This document shows, in pieces, positions 1 through 8,730 of a stretch of 63,996 bases of DNA (the stretch's first letter is position 1; each line of letters opens with the position of its first letter). Both the position numbers and the translations under genes were made by a program. The notes beneath the pieces were generated by a model, which ran no database searches, was not told the DNA's origin, and was given only the letters and a program-made list of their open reading frames with translations. This DNA comes from Rhodopseudomonas infernalis (GTDB lineage Bacteria; Pseudomonadota; Alphaproteobacteria; Rhizobiales; Xanthobacteraceae), in NCBI RefSeq assembly GCF_022271405.1, contig NZ_JAJNAL010000030.1:1-63996 (forward strand). The letters run 5' to 3'.

Positions 1-180
<180 letters not shown>

Positions 181-236
181 GAGGTCTAGCGCCGTGCTCA
201 GTCACTGATCGTAGTTAGTTCGCCCGCCCCACCCCC

Positions 237-356
237 GTCATTCCGGGGCGCTCGCGTCAGCGAGCGAACCCGGAATCTCGAGGTGATGGAAAAGAACCGG
301 CGCACAACAACTTCTGGATTCCGGGTTCGCGCGTTTCCCGCGCGCCCCGGAATGAC
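237..356. repeat. Dispersed palindromic repeat R1 (CATTCCGGGG type)
   Basis: Two inverted halves. The left half reads GTCATTCCGGGG and ends in GAACCCGGAATC; the right half starts GGATTCCGGGTTCGC and ends CCCCGGAATGAC. They are separated by a short A-rich spacer. Close copies lie at 4454-4566, 5225-5448 and 24552-24668, always between genes. The remaining bases 181-236 and 357-424 show no gene. Confidence 0.85.
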
Positions 357-424
357 GGAGTGTGGAGCTAGAAGAGTCGTTCTTTCCTGAAGTCCGCAAT
401 TAGTATGCGGGACGACAGCCGCTC

Positions 425-1936
425 TTACTTATAAATATCCTTGTACGTCTCGCGCAGGACGTTCTTCTGGACCTTGCCCATGGTGTTACGCGGCAGGTCG
501 TCGACGAAGATCACCTTCTTGGGCATCTTGAATTTGGCGATCTGGCCGTCGAGGCTCTTGATCACCTGCGTCTCGTCGATCGGCGCGCCCTTGGTCCGCA
601 CCACCACGGCGGTGACGCCTTCGCCGAAATCGGCATGGGGCACGCCGATCACGGCGGATTCGACCACGCCCGGCATGGCGTCGATCTCGCTTTCGATTTC
701 CTTCGGATAGACGTTGAACCCGCCGGTGATCACCAGATCCTTGCCGCGGCCGAGGATGTGGACGTAGCCGCGCTCGTCGATCTTGCCGAGGTCGCCGGTG
801 ATGAAGAAGCCGTCGTCACGGAATTCCGACTTGGTCTTCTCCGGCATCCGCCAATAGCCCTTGAACACGTTCGGGCCCTTCACCTCGATCATGCCGATCT
901 CGCCGATCGGCAACTCCCGGCCGGTCTCCGGATCGGTGACGCGCGCCGCGACGCCCGGCAGCGCCGGCCCGACCGCGCCGGGGACGCGGTCGCCGTCATA
1001 CGGGTTCGAGGTGTTCATGTTGGTCTCGGTCATGCCGTAGCGCTCGAGCACGGCGTGACCGGTGCGCGCCTGCCATTCGCGGTGCGTATCGGCGAGCAGC
1101 GGCGCTGATCCGGAGATGAACAGCCGCATGTGGCTGGTCGTTTCCTTGGTGAGCCGCGAGCTCTGCAGCAGGCGGGTGTAGAAGGTCGGCACGCCCATCA
1201 GCACGGTGGCACGCGCCATCAGGTCGATGATCTTGTCGGGATCGAGCCTCGGCAGGAAGATCATCGCGGCGCGGGCGAACAGCGTGACGTTGCTGGCCAC
1301 GAACAGGCCGTGCGTATGATAGATCGGCAGCGCGTGGATCAGCACATCGTCGGGCGTGAAGCGCCAGTAGTCCACCAGCGTCAGCGAGTTCGACGCCAGA
1401 TTGTCGTGGCTGAGCATCGCGCCCTTGGAGCGCCCCGTGGTGCCCGAGGTGTAGAGGATGGCGGCGAGATCGTCGGCGCCGCGCGGCACCGTCGCGAAGT
1501 CTTCGTTTGCCTGCGCGGCCGCATCCGTCAGCGAGCCCTGGCCGTCCGCCCCGAGCGTCTCGACGCGCGCGCCGACCTTGGCGGCGAGCTCGGCGATGCC
1601 GTCGCGCTTGCCAGGATCGCACACCACCAGCTTGGGCTCGGCGTCGCCGATGAAGTAATCGAGTTCGTGCAGCGTGTAGGCGGTGTTGAGCGGCAGATAC
1701 ACGGCGCCGGCCCGCACCGTCGCCAGATACAACACCAGCGCCTCGACCGATTTCTCGGTCTGCGCCGCCACGCGGTCGCCGGGCTGCACGCCGCGATCGA
1801 TCAGGACGTTGGCGACGCGTCCGGCGCGGGCCACCAGCTCGCCATAGCTGATCCGGCCGCCCTCCGCAGTTTCGATCGCGAGCTTGGCGGGATCGGCGAG
1901 CCCGTCGAACAGACGGGAAAACAGATTGGCGCTCAT
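425..1936 (-). CDS. matB: Malonyl-CoA synthetase (MatB)
   Basis: Adenylate-forming acyl-CoA ligase of 503 aa that activates malonate with ATP and CoA to give malonyl-CoA in the cytoplasm. The P-loop TSGTTGRSKG is at about residues 163-172, the YGMTETN A5-type motif is in the middle, and the hinge TGDLGKID leads into the small C-terminal domain. The C-terminal PRNTMGKVQK places the catalytic lysine at K488, the residue known to be acetylated in R. palustris MatB. Length and motifs agree with that enzyme. It starts at ATG 1936 and diverges from the fasciclin gene. Malonyl-CoA decarboxylase is about 19 kb away, not adjacent as in rhizobial matABC. Methylmalonate activation is a known side activity of the family. 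Confidence 0.93.
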   Translation of the reverse strand: MSANLFSRLFDGLADPAKLAIETAEGGRISYGELVARAGRVANVLIDRGVQPGDRVAAQTEKSVEALVLYLATVRAGAVYLPLNTAYTLHELDYFIGDAEPKLVVCDPGKRDGIAELAAKVGARVETLGADGQGSLTDAAAQANEDFATVPRGADDLAAILYTSGTTGRSKGAMLSHDNLASNSLTLVDYWRFTPDDVLIHALPIYHTHGLFVASNVTLFARAAMIFLPRLDPDKIIDLMARATVLMGVPTFYTRLLQSSRLTKETTSHMRLFISGSAPLLADTHREWQARTGHAVLERYGMTETNMNTSNPYDGDRVPGAVGPALPGVAARVTDPETGRELPIGEIGMIEVKGPNVFKGYWRMPEKTKSEFRDDGFFITGDLGKIDERGYVHILGRGKDLVITGGFNVYPKEIESEIDAMPGVVESAVIGVPHADFGEGVTAVVVRTKGAPIDETQVIKSLDGQIAKFKMPKKVIFVDDLPRNTMGKVQKNVLRETYKDIYK

Positions 1937-2209
1937 GGGGATGTTCCGTCAGGCTGCGAAAAGGCAGCACTGCAATAACAACAACGCCGATCCGAGCGCA
2001 ACGGCCGGCGACAGCCCAAGCGGCTAGGAACGGTCGACGCGGCGTTCGGTTTCGCCCTGCGACAAAAAAGAAATCCTGAAACGGCGCCCGAAACCTCCCG
2101 TAACTCCGCTCGACAAGGCACTCCGCCCACGGCGCTCTCGCCGGTGCGGGCCGGGTCATCAACCGCCCGCTTCACTTGCGCGGGTCTTCAACCAAACGGG
2201 AGACGAGAG

Positions 2210-2797
2210 ATGTCCAAGCGAATTGCTTTTCTGTCCGCCGCCGCGCTCAGCGTGCTGACCCTCAACGCCGTCGTGACGGTGCCGGCGTCGGCCGAAGACA
2301 AGATGATGATGAAGAAGAGCGAGATGAGCGGCGACAAGACCGTGATGGTCGGCGGCGCGCCGATGTATCCGTCGAAGAACATCGTCGAGAACGCGGTCAA
2401 CTCCAAGGATCACACCACCCTGGTCGCCGCCGTGAAGGCCGCCGGCCTCGTCAAGACGCTGGAAGGCAAGGGTCCGTTCACCGTGTTCGCCCCGACCAAC
2501 GCCGCCTTCGGCAAGCTTCCGGCCGGCACCGTCGACACGCTGGTGAAGCCGGAGAACAAGAAGCAGCTCACCAAGATCCTCACCTATCACGTCGTGCCCG
2601 GCAAACTCGTCGCCGCTGACCTGACCGACGGCAAGAAGCTGACCACCGTCGAAGGCGAGACGCTGACCGTGAAGCGCATGGGCGACCAGGTGATGCTGGT
2701 CGACTCCAAGGGCGGCAGCTCGACCGTGACGATCCCGAACGTCAATCAGTCCAACGGCGTGATCCACGTGGTCGATACCGTCCTGATGCCGTCCTAA
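2210..2797 (+). CDS. Secreted fasciclin (FAS1) domain protein
   Basis: A 195-aa exported protein. The ATG at 2210 follows GGGAGACGAGAG and opens a signal peptide (MSKRIAFLSAAALSVLTLNA, then a hydrophobic run to ASAED). A longer reading from 2144 would bury this signal, so 2210 is preferred. After cleavage comes a Met/Lys-rich stretch (KMMMKKSEM), then one FAS1 domain from about residue 55 to the end. It contains the GPFTVFAPTNAAF and LTYHVVPGK motifs and the closing NGVIHVVDTVLMP strand. FAS1 domains mediate adhesion or matrix contacts; the ligand here is unknown. It is monocistronic, with a hairpin immediately downstream. The 273-bp upstream gap shared with matB should hold both divergent promoters, but I see no convincing consensus. 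Confidence 0.88.
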   Translation: MSKRIAFLSAAALSVLTLNAVVTVPASAEDKMMMKKSEMSGDKTVMVGGAPMYPSKNIVENAVNSKDHTTLVAAVKAAGLVKTLEGKGPFTVFAPTNAAFGKLPAGTVDTLVKPENKKQLTKILTYHVVPGKLVAADLTDGKKLTTVEGETLTVKRMGDQVMLVDSKGGSSTVTIPNVNQSNGVIHVVDTVLMPS

Positions 2798-2804
2798 TCG
2801 GACA

Positions 2805-2838
2805 CCGGCCGCTCCTCACGTCCCCCGGGAGCGGCCGG
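2805..2838 (+). terminator. Hairpin after the fasciclin gene
   Basis: A perfect 10-bp inverted repeat (CCGGCCGCTC / GAGCGGCCGG) lies 8 nt after the stop codon with a 14-nt loop. No T tract follows, so this is a likely but not classical terminator. Confidence 0.5.
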
Positions 2839-3013
2839 ACGAAGTGGCTCCCTGGCCGCTTCGCGAGGCGCGGGCCGCATGCGGCTCGCGCTTTCGTGAT
2901 CACCACCTCGGTTCTATGCTGGCGATCGTGAGGGAGTGACCGTAACGAGGCGGGGTTATGGTTGGGCGAAACGCCTCCTCCACTTTGACCATCCCGTTTC
3001 AGGACAGTAGCCG

Positions 3014-3652
3014 ATGTCGAGCACGACGATCAGCGATCAGACCGGCGCCGCGCGCGTCGAGGGCGCCGCCAAAGTGATCCAGCCCGCCTGGGTGCGGATC
3101 ATGCACTGGATCAACGCGGCCGCGATGATCGCGATGATCATGTCGGGCTGGCAGATCTACAATGCCTCGCCGCTGTTCGACTTCCAGTTCTCGCGCAACA
3201 TCACGCTGGGCGGCTGGCTCGGCGGCGGATTGTTGTGGCACTTCGCCGCGATGTGGGTGCTGGTGATCAACGGCATCCTGTATGTGGCGCTCGGCTTCGC
3301 CACCGGCCGCTTCCGCCGCAAGCTGTGGCCGATCTCGCCGCGCGGCGTGGTGTCGGATCTCGCCAAGGCGGCGACCTTCCGGCTGTCGCATGCCGACCTG
3401 TCGGTTTACAACTACGTGCAGCGTCTGCTCTATGTCGGCATCCTGCTGGTCGGCGTGCTGATCGTGCTGTCCGGCCTGTCGATCTGGAAGCCGGTGCAAT
3501 TCCAGGCGCTCACCGCACTGTTCGGCGGCTACGACACCGCCCGCTACGTGCACTTCGCCGCCATGACGGCGATCTGCGCCTTCCTGGTCGTGCACATCCT
3601 GCTCGCGCTGCTGGTGCCGAAAAGCCTGCGCGCGATGATCATCGGGAGATAG
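3014..3652 (+). CDS. Cytochrome b561-type membrane subunit
   Basis: A 212-aa integral membrane protein with four predicted transmembrane helices: about residues 33-52, 70-96, 138-158 and 180-202. Histidines suitable for haem b ligation are visible in MHWINAAAM (helix 1), LLWHFAAMW (helix 2) and in YVHFAAM and VVHILL around helix 4. This is the pattern of the cytochrome b561 / NiFe-hydrogenase b-type family. It ends 3 bp before the molybdopterin oxidoreductase gene, so the two are almost certainly co-transcribed and form a membrane redox couple with the quinone pool. AGGA precedes the ATG. The natural substrate of the pair cannot be read from sequence. Confidence 0.85.
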   Translation: MSSTTISDQTGAARVEGAAKVIQPAWVRIMHWINAAAMIAMIMSGWQIYNASPLFDFQFSRNITLGGWLGGGLLWHFAAMWVLVINGILYVALGFATGRFRRKLWPISPRGVVSDLAKAATFRLSHADLSVYNYVQRLLYVGILLVGVLIVLSGLSIWKPVQFQALTALFGGYDTARYVHFAAMTAICAFLVVHILLALLVPKSLRAMIIGR

Positions 3653-3655
3653 GCC

Positions 3656-4435
3656 ATGATGCGTATCAAATCCCTGCTGATACCCGGTGTCGACAAGAAG
3701 CTGCTGGTCAAGGACGCCGCGGCGCTGATGCCGGACGTCAGCCGCCGGCGCTTCCTCACTGGCGGCGCCAGCCTCGGGGCGCTGACGCTGCTCACCGGCT
3801 GCGACGTGGTCGACGGCGCATCGGCCGAGACGCTGCTCGCCAAGGTGTCGAAATTCAACGACGCGGTGCAGGCGGCGATCTTCAATCCCGACACGCTGGC
3901 GCCGACCTATTCGGACAAGGACATCACCCGCCCGTTCCCGTTCAACGCGTTCTATTCACTGGACGACGCGCCGACCATCGACGGCAAGGAATGGGCGCTC
4001 GAAGTCACCGGGCTGGTCGATAACAAGAAGAGCTGGACGATCGAAGAGCTCGGCAAGTTGCCCGAGGTGAGCCAGATCACCAGGCACATTTGCGTCGAGG
4101 GCTGGAGCGCGATCGGCTCGTGGAGCGGCACGCCGCTGCGCGATTTCCTCAAGCTGGTCGGCGCCGACACCCGCGCCAAATACGTCTGGTTCCGCTGCGC
4201 CGACGACTACACCTCGCCGATCGACATGCCGACCGCGCTGCATCCGCAAACCCAGATGACGTTCAAATACGACGGCCAGGTGCTGCCGCGCGCCTACGGC
4301 TACCCGATGAAGATCCGCATCCCCACCAAGCTCGGCTTCAAGAATCCCAAATACGTCGTGTCGATGGAAGTCACCAACGACTACAAAGGCGGCTACTGGG
4401 AAGACCAGGGCTACAATTCGTTCAGCGGCCTCTGA
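3656..4435 (+). CDS. Tat-exported molybdopterin oxidoreductase (sulfite-oxidase fold)
   Basis: A 259-aa protein of the oxidoreductase molybdopterin-binding family (YedY/MsrP, SorT, sulfite oxidase). The N-terminus carries a twin-arginine motif (SRRRFLTGG, about residues 29-37), then a hydrophobic stretch ending in LLTGC. C49 could therefore be a lipidation site, making this a Tat lipoprotein. The Mo-ligating cysteine is C146 in RHICVEGWSAIG. It is translated right behind the b561 gene and should receive or donate electrons through it on the periplasmic side. It differs from MsrPQ, where the partner is a YedZ-type haem protein. Substrate unknown: methionine sulfoxide, sulfite or other S/N-oxides are possible. 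Confidence 0.88.
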   Translation: MMRIKSLLIPGVDKKLLVKDAAALMPDVSRRRFLTGGASLGALTLLTGCDVVDGASAETLLAKVSKFNDAVQAAIFNPDTLAPTYSDKDITRPFPFNAFYSLDDAPTIDGKEWALEVTGLVDNKKSWTIEELGKLPEVSQITRHICVEGWSAIGSWSGTPLRDFLKLVGADTRAKYVWFRCADDYTSPIDMPTALHPQTQMTFKYDGQVLPRAYGYPMKIRIPTKLGFKNPKYVVSMEVTNDYKGGYWEDQGYNSFSGL

Positions 4436-4453
4436 CGTCCCACCCCACCCACC

Positions 4454-4566
4454 GTCATTCCGGGGCGCGCAGCAAAGCTGCGCGAACCCGGAATCCAGAA
4501 GTGATGAAAAAGAACCAGCCACCGAGATTCCGGGTTCGCTCGCTGCCGCGAGCGCCCCGGAATGAC
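4454..4566. repeat. Dispersed palindromic repeat R1
   Basis: Same layout as 237-356: GTCATTCCGGGG left half and CCCCGGAATGAC right half, with a spacer containing GTGATGAAAAAGAACCAGCC. It fills much of the gap between the molybdoenzyme gene and sodC. The rest of that gap (4567-4694) has no gene apart from the sodC ribosome binding site GGGAGGG. Confidence 0.85.
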
Positions 4567-4694
4567 TCGTGGAGAGGCCCGTCCAGCCGCGCTGCTTGCG
4601 AAAAGTTCCCCGATGGCCCCGCGGCTGATGGCGTGTTGGCGGTGTCATCGCCGTGGTGATAGCGTCGCGCAGCAAATCGAAACGGGAGGGACGT

Positions 4695-5210
4695 ATGATT
4701 CGAGCCATGTTGTGCACCGCTGCGCTGATCGGCTTCACCGGCAGCGCGCTGGCGGCCGACACCGCCAAGGCGCTGCTGAAGAATGCCGCGGGCGCCGAGA
4801 TCGGCACCGCCACCCTCACCGAAGGCGCCAAGGGCGTCGCTATCAAGTTGAGTCTGAAGGGGCTGCCGCCCGGCGAGCACGCCTTCCACGTCCACGCCGT
4901 CGGCAAATGCGAGCCGCCGTTCACCTCGGCAGGCGGCCATTTCAATCCGGACAACAAGAAGCACGGCAAGATGGCCGAGGGCGGTGCCCATGCGGGCGAC
5001 ATGCCGAACCTCGAGATCCCGGCTTCGGGCGCACTCGACATCGACGTCACCAACGACGCGGTGACGCTCGCCAAGGGCAAACCGAATTCGGTGTTCAAGG
5101 ACGGCGGCACCGCGCTGGTGATCCACGCCAAGGCCGACGACTACAAGTCCGATCCCGCCGGCAACGCCGGCGACCGCATCGCCTGCGGGGTAATCGAACA
5201 GGCGAAGTAA
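4695..5210 (+). CDS. sodC: Periplasmic Cu/Zn superoxide dismutase
   Basis: A 171-aa secreted Cu/Zn SOD that dismutates superoxide in the periplasm. The ATG at 4695 follows a strong GGGAGGG; an upstream in-frame ATG would add a basic tail before the signal peptide and is less likely. The signal peptide ends near ALAADT. Metal-binding motifs are present: HAFHVHAVGKC (Cu ligands and the first disulfide Cys), SAGGHFNP, GGAHAGDMPN, and the closing DPAGNAGDRIACGVI with the second Cys and the active-site Arg. The gene stands alone between repeat blocks. Confidence 0.93.
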   Translation: MIRAMLCTAALIGFTGSALAADTAKALLKNAAGAEIGTATLTEGAKGVAIKLSLKGLPPGEHAFHVHAVGKCEPPFTSAGGHFNPDNKKHGKMAEGGAHAGDMPNLEIPASGALDIDVTNDAVTLAKGKPNSVFKDGGTALVIHAKADDYKSDPAGNAGDRIACGVIEQAK

Positions 5211-5224
5211 CCGTCCAGGCGACC

Positions 5225-5448
5225 GTCATCCCGGGGCGAGCGTCGCGTTTCCAGGGCATTTCATTCCGGGGCACGCGTCGGGTTTCAGGGCATGTCATCC
5301 CGGGGCGCGCGTCGCCTTTCCAAGGCACGTCATTCCGGGGCACGCGCGCAGCGCGTGAACCCGGAATCCCGACCTGTTCTGCGCCGACGCACGTCGCACC
5401 AACCACCGGATTCCGGGCTCGCTCGCTGCGCGAGCGCCCCGGAATGAC
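5225..5448. repeat. R1 repeat with a 35-bp tandem array of its left arm
   Basis: The left arm GTCAT(T/C)CCGGGGC(G/A) recurs at 5225, 5260, 5294 and 5329, about every 35 bp. Each is followed by a CGTCG(C/G)(G/C)TTTC-like spacer (absent from the last). The last copy runs into a complete R1 element ending CCCCGGAATGAC at 5448. This looks like local tandem amplification of a palindromic element. Confidence 0.85.
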
Positions 5449-5464
5449 GTCCGTGGGTGAATTA

Positions 5465-6685
5465 TTACTTCAGCGGCCGTTGAAACGCCGACAGCACCGC
5501 GCCGAGCGCCAGCGTCGCGGCCGACACCGCCAGCGCCGAGGACAGGTTGCCGATCGCATCGGTGATGGCGCCGACCACCAGCGGGCCCAGCGTCTGGCCG
5601 ATGCCGAACGCAATCGTCATGGCGGCGATCGCCCCCGGCCATTGCGCCTGGCTGTAGTTGAAGCGCACGAACGCGGTGGTCGAGGCCACCACGGCGAAGA
5701 ACGACACCCCGAACGCCAGCGCCGAAATCGCCAGCATCGCGGTCGACAGCCCGAACAACGGCAGCGCCGCGCCGATCGCGTTGACGGCCAGGATGATGGT
5801 GGTCGACAGCCCGCCGCGGTGCAGCGCCATCACCCGCCGCCAGACCCAGGGCGTCACGAAGGCGCTGCAGCCGATCAGGCACCAGAACGCGCTCTGCGCC
5901 GCGGCGCCGCCGCCGGCGTCGCGCACATAGGCGATCATGAAGGTCATGTAGGCGATGTAGCCGGCGCCGAACATGAAGTAGCCGGCCAGATAGATCAGCA
6001 CCGGCCGCACCCGGAAGCTCGCCGGCATCTCGCTGCTCATGGTGGCGTGGCTGTCGAGCGGCGCCAGCAGCAGCGGCAGCGTCATCGCGGCGCCCAGCGC
6101 CCCCATCACCAGCCAGCCGATCCACCATGAGCCAGGCCCCGCCGCCTGCAGCAGAAACGGCGTGATCAGCCCGGACGACAGAATGCCGATGCCGGGCCCC
6201 GCATAGAACAGGCTGAGCAGGAACGCCGAGCGCGCCGGTTGCGACTGCGCGATGATGGTGGCGAGCGCGCCGCCCGCCACGAACGCCAGCGCCGCCCCGA
6301 CCCCGGCGATCAGCCGCGCCGCCGACAGCAGAATGAAATTGCCCGACGCGGCGCAGATCGCCAGCGACAGCACGCAGGCCAGCGTCCCGGCGCGGACGAT
6401 CGCGGACAGCCCATAGCGCTGCACCAGCCGCGAGGTGATCAGCGCGCCGACCAGATACCCCGCCGCATTGACGGTGTTCATGAATCCGGCGGCCGAATAC
6501 GACCAGCCCAAGCTGTCGCGCATGTCCGGCAGCAGCAGCGAATAGGCGAAGCGGCCGATCCCGAGGCCGACCGTGGGTGCTAATGACAGGATCAGGATCA
6601 GGCGCGCGGCATGCGGCTGCGCCTCGGTGCGGTCGAGCAGGGTCAAGCGTTTCTCCCGCCGCCATAGTGACAGCGAGTTCGCCAT
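5465..6685 (-). CDS. MFS transporter, YbfB/YjiJ family
   Basis: A 406-aa inner-membrane protein with about twelve hydrophobic helices and the YbfB/YjiJ-type start of helix 1 ([16 protein letters not shown]). A long central loop lies near residues 195-210 ([18 protein letters not shown]). I use the ATG at 6685 ([17 protein letters not shown]), since the alternative 15 codons upstream adds only a poorly conserved tail. MFS transporters of this group are proton-coupled exporters or importers of small molecules; the cargo is unknown. It is convergent with sodC and diverges from leuB across an R2 repeat. Confidence 0.85.
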   Translation of the reverse strand: MANSLSLWRREKRLTLLDRTEAQPHAARLILILSLAPTVGLGIGRFAYSLLLPDMRDSLGWSYSAAGFMNTVNAAGYLVGALITSRLVQRYGLSAIVRAGTLACVLSLAICAASGNFILLSAARLIAGVGAALAFVAGGALATIIAQSQPARSAFLLSLFYAGPGIGILSSGLITPFLLQAAGPGSWWIGWLVMGALGAAMTLPLLLAPLDSHATMSSEMPASFRVRPVLIYLAGYFMFGAGYIAYMTFMIAYVRDAGGGAAAQSAFWCLIGCSAFVTPWVWRRVMALHRGGLSTTIILAVNAIGAALPLFGLSTAMLAISALAFGVSFFAVVASTTAFVRFNYSQAQWPGAIAAMTIAFGIGQTLGPLVVGAITDAIGNLSSALAVSAATLALGAVLSAFQRPLK

Positions 6686-6766
6686 TTGGGCAACAGAGCC
6701 GCCCGCAACACTGTCTTGCCAAGCCCGCAACGGCGCTTTAGCACTCGCGCGGATTTCCCACAGGTC

Positions 6767-6843
6767 GTCATTGCCGGGCTCGACCCGGCAATCCAGCTTC
6801 TTCGCGAAAATGGATGGATGCCCGGGTCAAGCCCGGGCATGAC
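6767..6843. repeat. Dispersed palindromic repeat R2 (GTCAT...CCCGGGC...ATGAC)
   Basis: Two short inverted arms (GTCATTGCCGGGCTCGACCC and GGGTCAAGCCCGGGCATGAC) surround about 37 bp. Relatives are at 10287-10319, 22486-22557, 30834-30862 and 43602-43689. It sits immediately upstream of leuB. Confidence 0.8.
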
Positions 6844-6868
6844 GACCTTCCTAATATCGAGGTCTCAA

Positions 6869-7981
6869 ATGGCGACGCATAAACTCCTCCTTCTCCCCGG
6901 CGACGGCATCGGCACCGAAGTGATGGCCGAAGTCAGCCGGCTGATCGACTGGCTCAACAAGGCCGGCATCGCCAAATTCGAGACCGAACACGGCCTGGTC
7001 GGCGGCGCCGCCTATGACGCCGACAAGGTCGCGATCACCGACGCCACCATGGCGCTGGCGCAGGCCTCCGACGCAGTGATCTTCGGCGCGGTCGGCGGCC
7101 CGAAATGGGACGGCGTGCCCTACGAGGCGCGCCCCGAGGCCGGCCTGCTGCGGCTGCGCAAGGATCTGGCGTTGTTCGCCAATCTCCGCCCGGCGGTGTG
7201 CTACCCGGCGCTCGCCGAGGCCTCCAGCCTGAAGCCCGACGTGGTCGAAGGCCTCGACATCATGATCGTGCGCGAGCTGACCGGCGGCGTGTATTTCGGC
7301 GAGCCGAAGACCATCACGGATCTCGGCAACGGACAGAAGCGCGCGGTCGACACCCAGGTTTACGACACCTACGAGATCGAGCGGATCGGCCGGGTAGCGT
7401 TCGACCTCGCTCGCAAGCGCCGCAACAAGGTCACCTCGATGGAGAAGCGCAACGTCATGAAGACGGGCGTGCTCTGGAACGAGGTCATCACCCAGCTGCA
7501 CGGCCGCGACTACAAGGACGTCGAGCTCGAGCATCAGCTCGCCGATTCGGGCGGCATGAACCTGGTGAAGTGGCCGAAGCAGTTCGACGTCATCGTCACC
7601 GACAACCTGTTCGGCGACATGCTGTCCGACATCGCGGCGATGCTGACGGGGTCGCTCGGCATGCTGCCGTCGGCGTCGCTCGGCGAGGTCGACGCCAAGA
7701 CCGGCAAGCGCAAGGCGATGTACGAGCCGGTGCACGGCTCGGCGCCCGACATCGCCGGCAAGGGCATGGCCAATCCGGTGGCGATGCTGGCCTCGTTCGG
7801 CATGGCGCTGCGCTATTCGCTCGACATGGGCGAGCTCGCCGACAAGCTCGACGCCGCGATCGCCGCGGTGCTGGCCAAGGGCCTGCGCACCGCCGACATC
7901 AAGAGCGAAGGCTCGACCGTGGTGTCGACCAGCCAGATGGGCGAAGCCATCGTGGCCGAGCTGCAGGCGCTGCACGGCTGA
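6869..7981 (+). CDS. leuB: 3-Isopropylmalate dehydrogenase
   Basis: A 370-aa NAD-dependent enzyme that oxidises and decarboxylates 3-isopropylmalate to 2-oxoisocaproate in leucine biosynthesis. The N-terminal [12 protein letters not shown], the substrate loop [12 protein letters not shown], the K-rich NVMKTG segment, the metal-binding [20 protein letters not shown] and the NAD-binding [18 protein letters not shown] are all present. The ATG at 6869 gives the family's usual N-terminus; longer readings run into the upstream repeat. It is followed by an R3 repeat and a bidirectional terminator, so it is transcribed alone or as the last gene. Confidence 0.96.
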   Translation: MATHKLLLLPGDGIGTEVMAEVSRLIDWLNKAGIAKFETEHGLVGGAAYDADKVAITDATMALAQASDAVIFGAVGGPKWDGVPYEARPEAGLLRLRKDLALFANLRPAVCYPALAEASSLKPDVVEGLDIMIVRELTGGVYFGEPKTITDLGNGQKRAVDTQVYDTYEIERIGRVAFDLARKRRNKVTSMEKRNVMKTGVLWNEVITQLHGRDYKDVELEHQLADSGGMNLVKWPKQFDVIVTDNLFGDMLSDIAAMLTGSLGMLPSASLGEVDAKTGKRKAMYEPVHGSAPDIAGKGMANPVAMLASFGMALRYSLDMGELADKLDAAIAAVLAKGLRTADIKSEGSTVVSTSQMGEAIVAELQALHG

Positions 7982-8014
7982 GGCTGAGGCGGGCCGCTTC
8001 GCCGGCCGCTCCCC

Positions 8015-8108
8015 GTAGGGTGGGCAAAGCGAAGCGTGCCCACGCCGACGCCTGAGTGGTGAACGCCGAACCCGTGGGCACGGCGCTGCGCGCCTTTGCC
8101 CACCCTAC
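8015..8108. repeat. Dispersed inverted repeat R3 (GTAGGGTGGGCAAAG type), intact copy
   Basis: The left arm begins GTAGGGTGGGCAAAGCGAAG and the right arm ends CGCCTTTGCCCACCCTAC. They are separated by 28 bp of unrelated sequence. A second copy at 38851-39183 has been split by another repeat, so this one is the reference structure. Confidence 0.85.
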
Positions 8109-8122
8109 GGGCCCAGGTCCAT

Positions 8123-8151
8123 AAAAAATGCCCGGCTCAGCCGGGCATTTT
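8123..8151. terminator. Bidirectional rho-independent terminator
   Basis: AAAAAATGCCCGGCT, a 1-nt spacer, then AGCCGGGCATTTT. The stem is GC-rich with an A tract on one side and a T tract on the other. It therefore ends both leuB (plus strand) and the minus-strand gene at 8187-8567. Confidence 0.85.
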
Positions 8152-8186
8152 CGGTTCTGGATGTCTTATCCCGATCTCGGCGTCGC

Positions 8187-8567
8187 TCAGTACAGCGGGA
8201 AGCCGGTCGGGTAGCCGCCCAAATCCGACGGCGGGTTGAGCGGGGCGCGGTCGATCGGGCGCTGGCCATTCTCGCGGGCAAAGGAGTAGCCGGGCGGGTT
8301 GGCATAGTCGGTGAACTTGCGGTCGCCCGGCAGCACTTCGGTGCCGGCATCGAGCCACGAGCGCTTGGTGATGTAGACGCGGGTGCGCGGGCCCGACTGG
8401 TACGACACGTTCGGACCGCGGTCGCCATAGCGAACCTGGTCGTTCGACCGGTAGACACGCTTCTTGGAGGCCTGCTGCGCGTCTGCGGAGGGGATGCCGG
8501 TCGCGATCACGGCTGCCGTCGCGAGCAGCACCGCAAACGTCTTGGCGGCATTGAATTTCAGGGTCAT
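8187..8567 (-). CDS. Small secreted protein of unknown function
   Basis: A 126-aa protein. The ATG at 8567 opens a clear signal peptide (MTLKFNAAKTFAVLLATAAV, cleaved near SADAQQ). The mature part is rich in Arg, Tyr, Gly and Pro, with repeated YGDRGPN / YQSGPR-like turns and a C-terminal Pro/Gly-rich tail ending YPTGFPLY. I do not recognise a catalytic motif. Proteins of this composition are common in Nitrobacteraceae; a periplasmic or envelope location is inferred from the signal only. The gene ends at the shared terminator with leuB. The upstream gap 8568-8730 shows no further gene. Confidence 0.75.
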   Translation of the reverse strand: MTLKFNAAKTFAVLLATAAVIATGIPSADAQQASKKRVYRSNDQVRYGDRGPNVSYQSGPRTRVYITKRSWLDAGTEVLPGDRKFTDYANPPGYSFARENGQRPIDRAPLNPPSDLGGYPTGFPLY

Positions 8568-8730
8568 CGGGTCCTCATCGACAGACGCATTGCGAATTAC
8601 GCCTCTTTCTAGCCGTGCCTGTGGCATTGCCACAAGGTCAATCGGGCAACACCGCGAGCAATAATGCAATCCGGGCCTTGCCAGAATGTTGCATCGATTC
8701 CAGCGCTTTAATCCATTGCGCGAATCATTG

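Noticed and set aside
2030-2050. GGAAC and CGTT before the fasciclin gene could be an EcfG stress promoter.
   Set aside because: The spacing is 11 nt instead of the required 16-18.
5225-5448. Short tandem units at about 35-bp spacing could be a CRISPR array.
   Set aside because: The units are the arm of a dispersed palindrome (R1), the spacers are similar to each other, and there are no cas genes.
4562-6130. A 522-codon frame covering sodC and the MFS gene.
   Set aside because: It lies in the wrong frame over two well supported genes.
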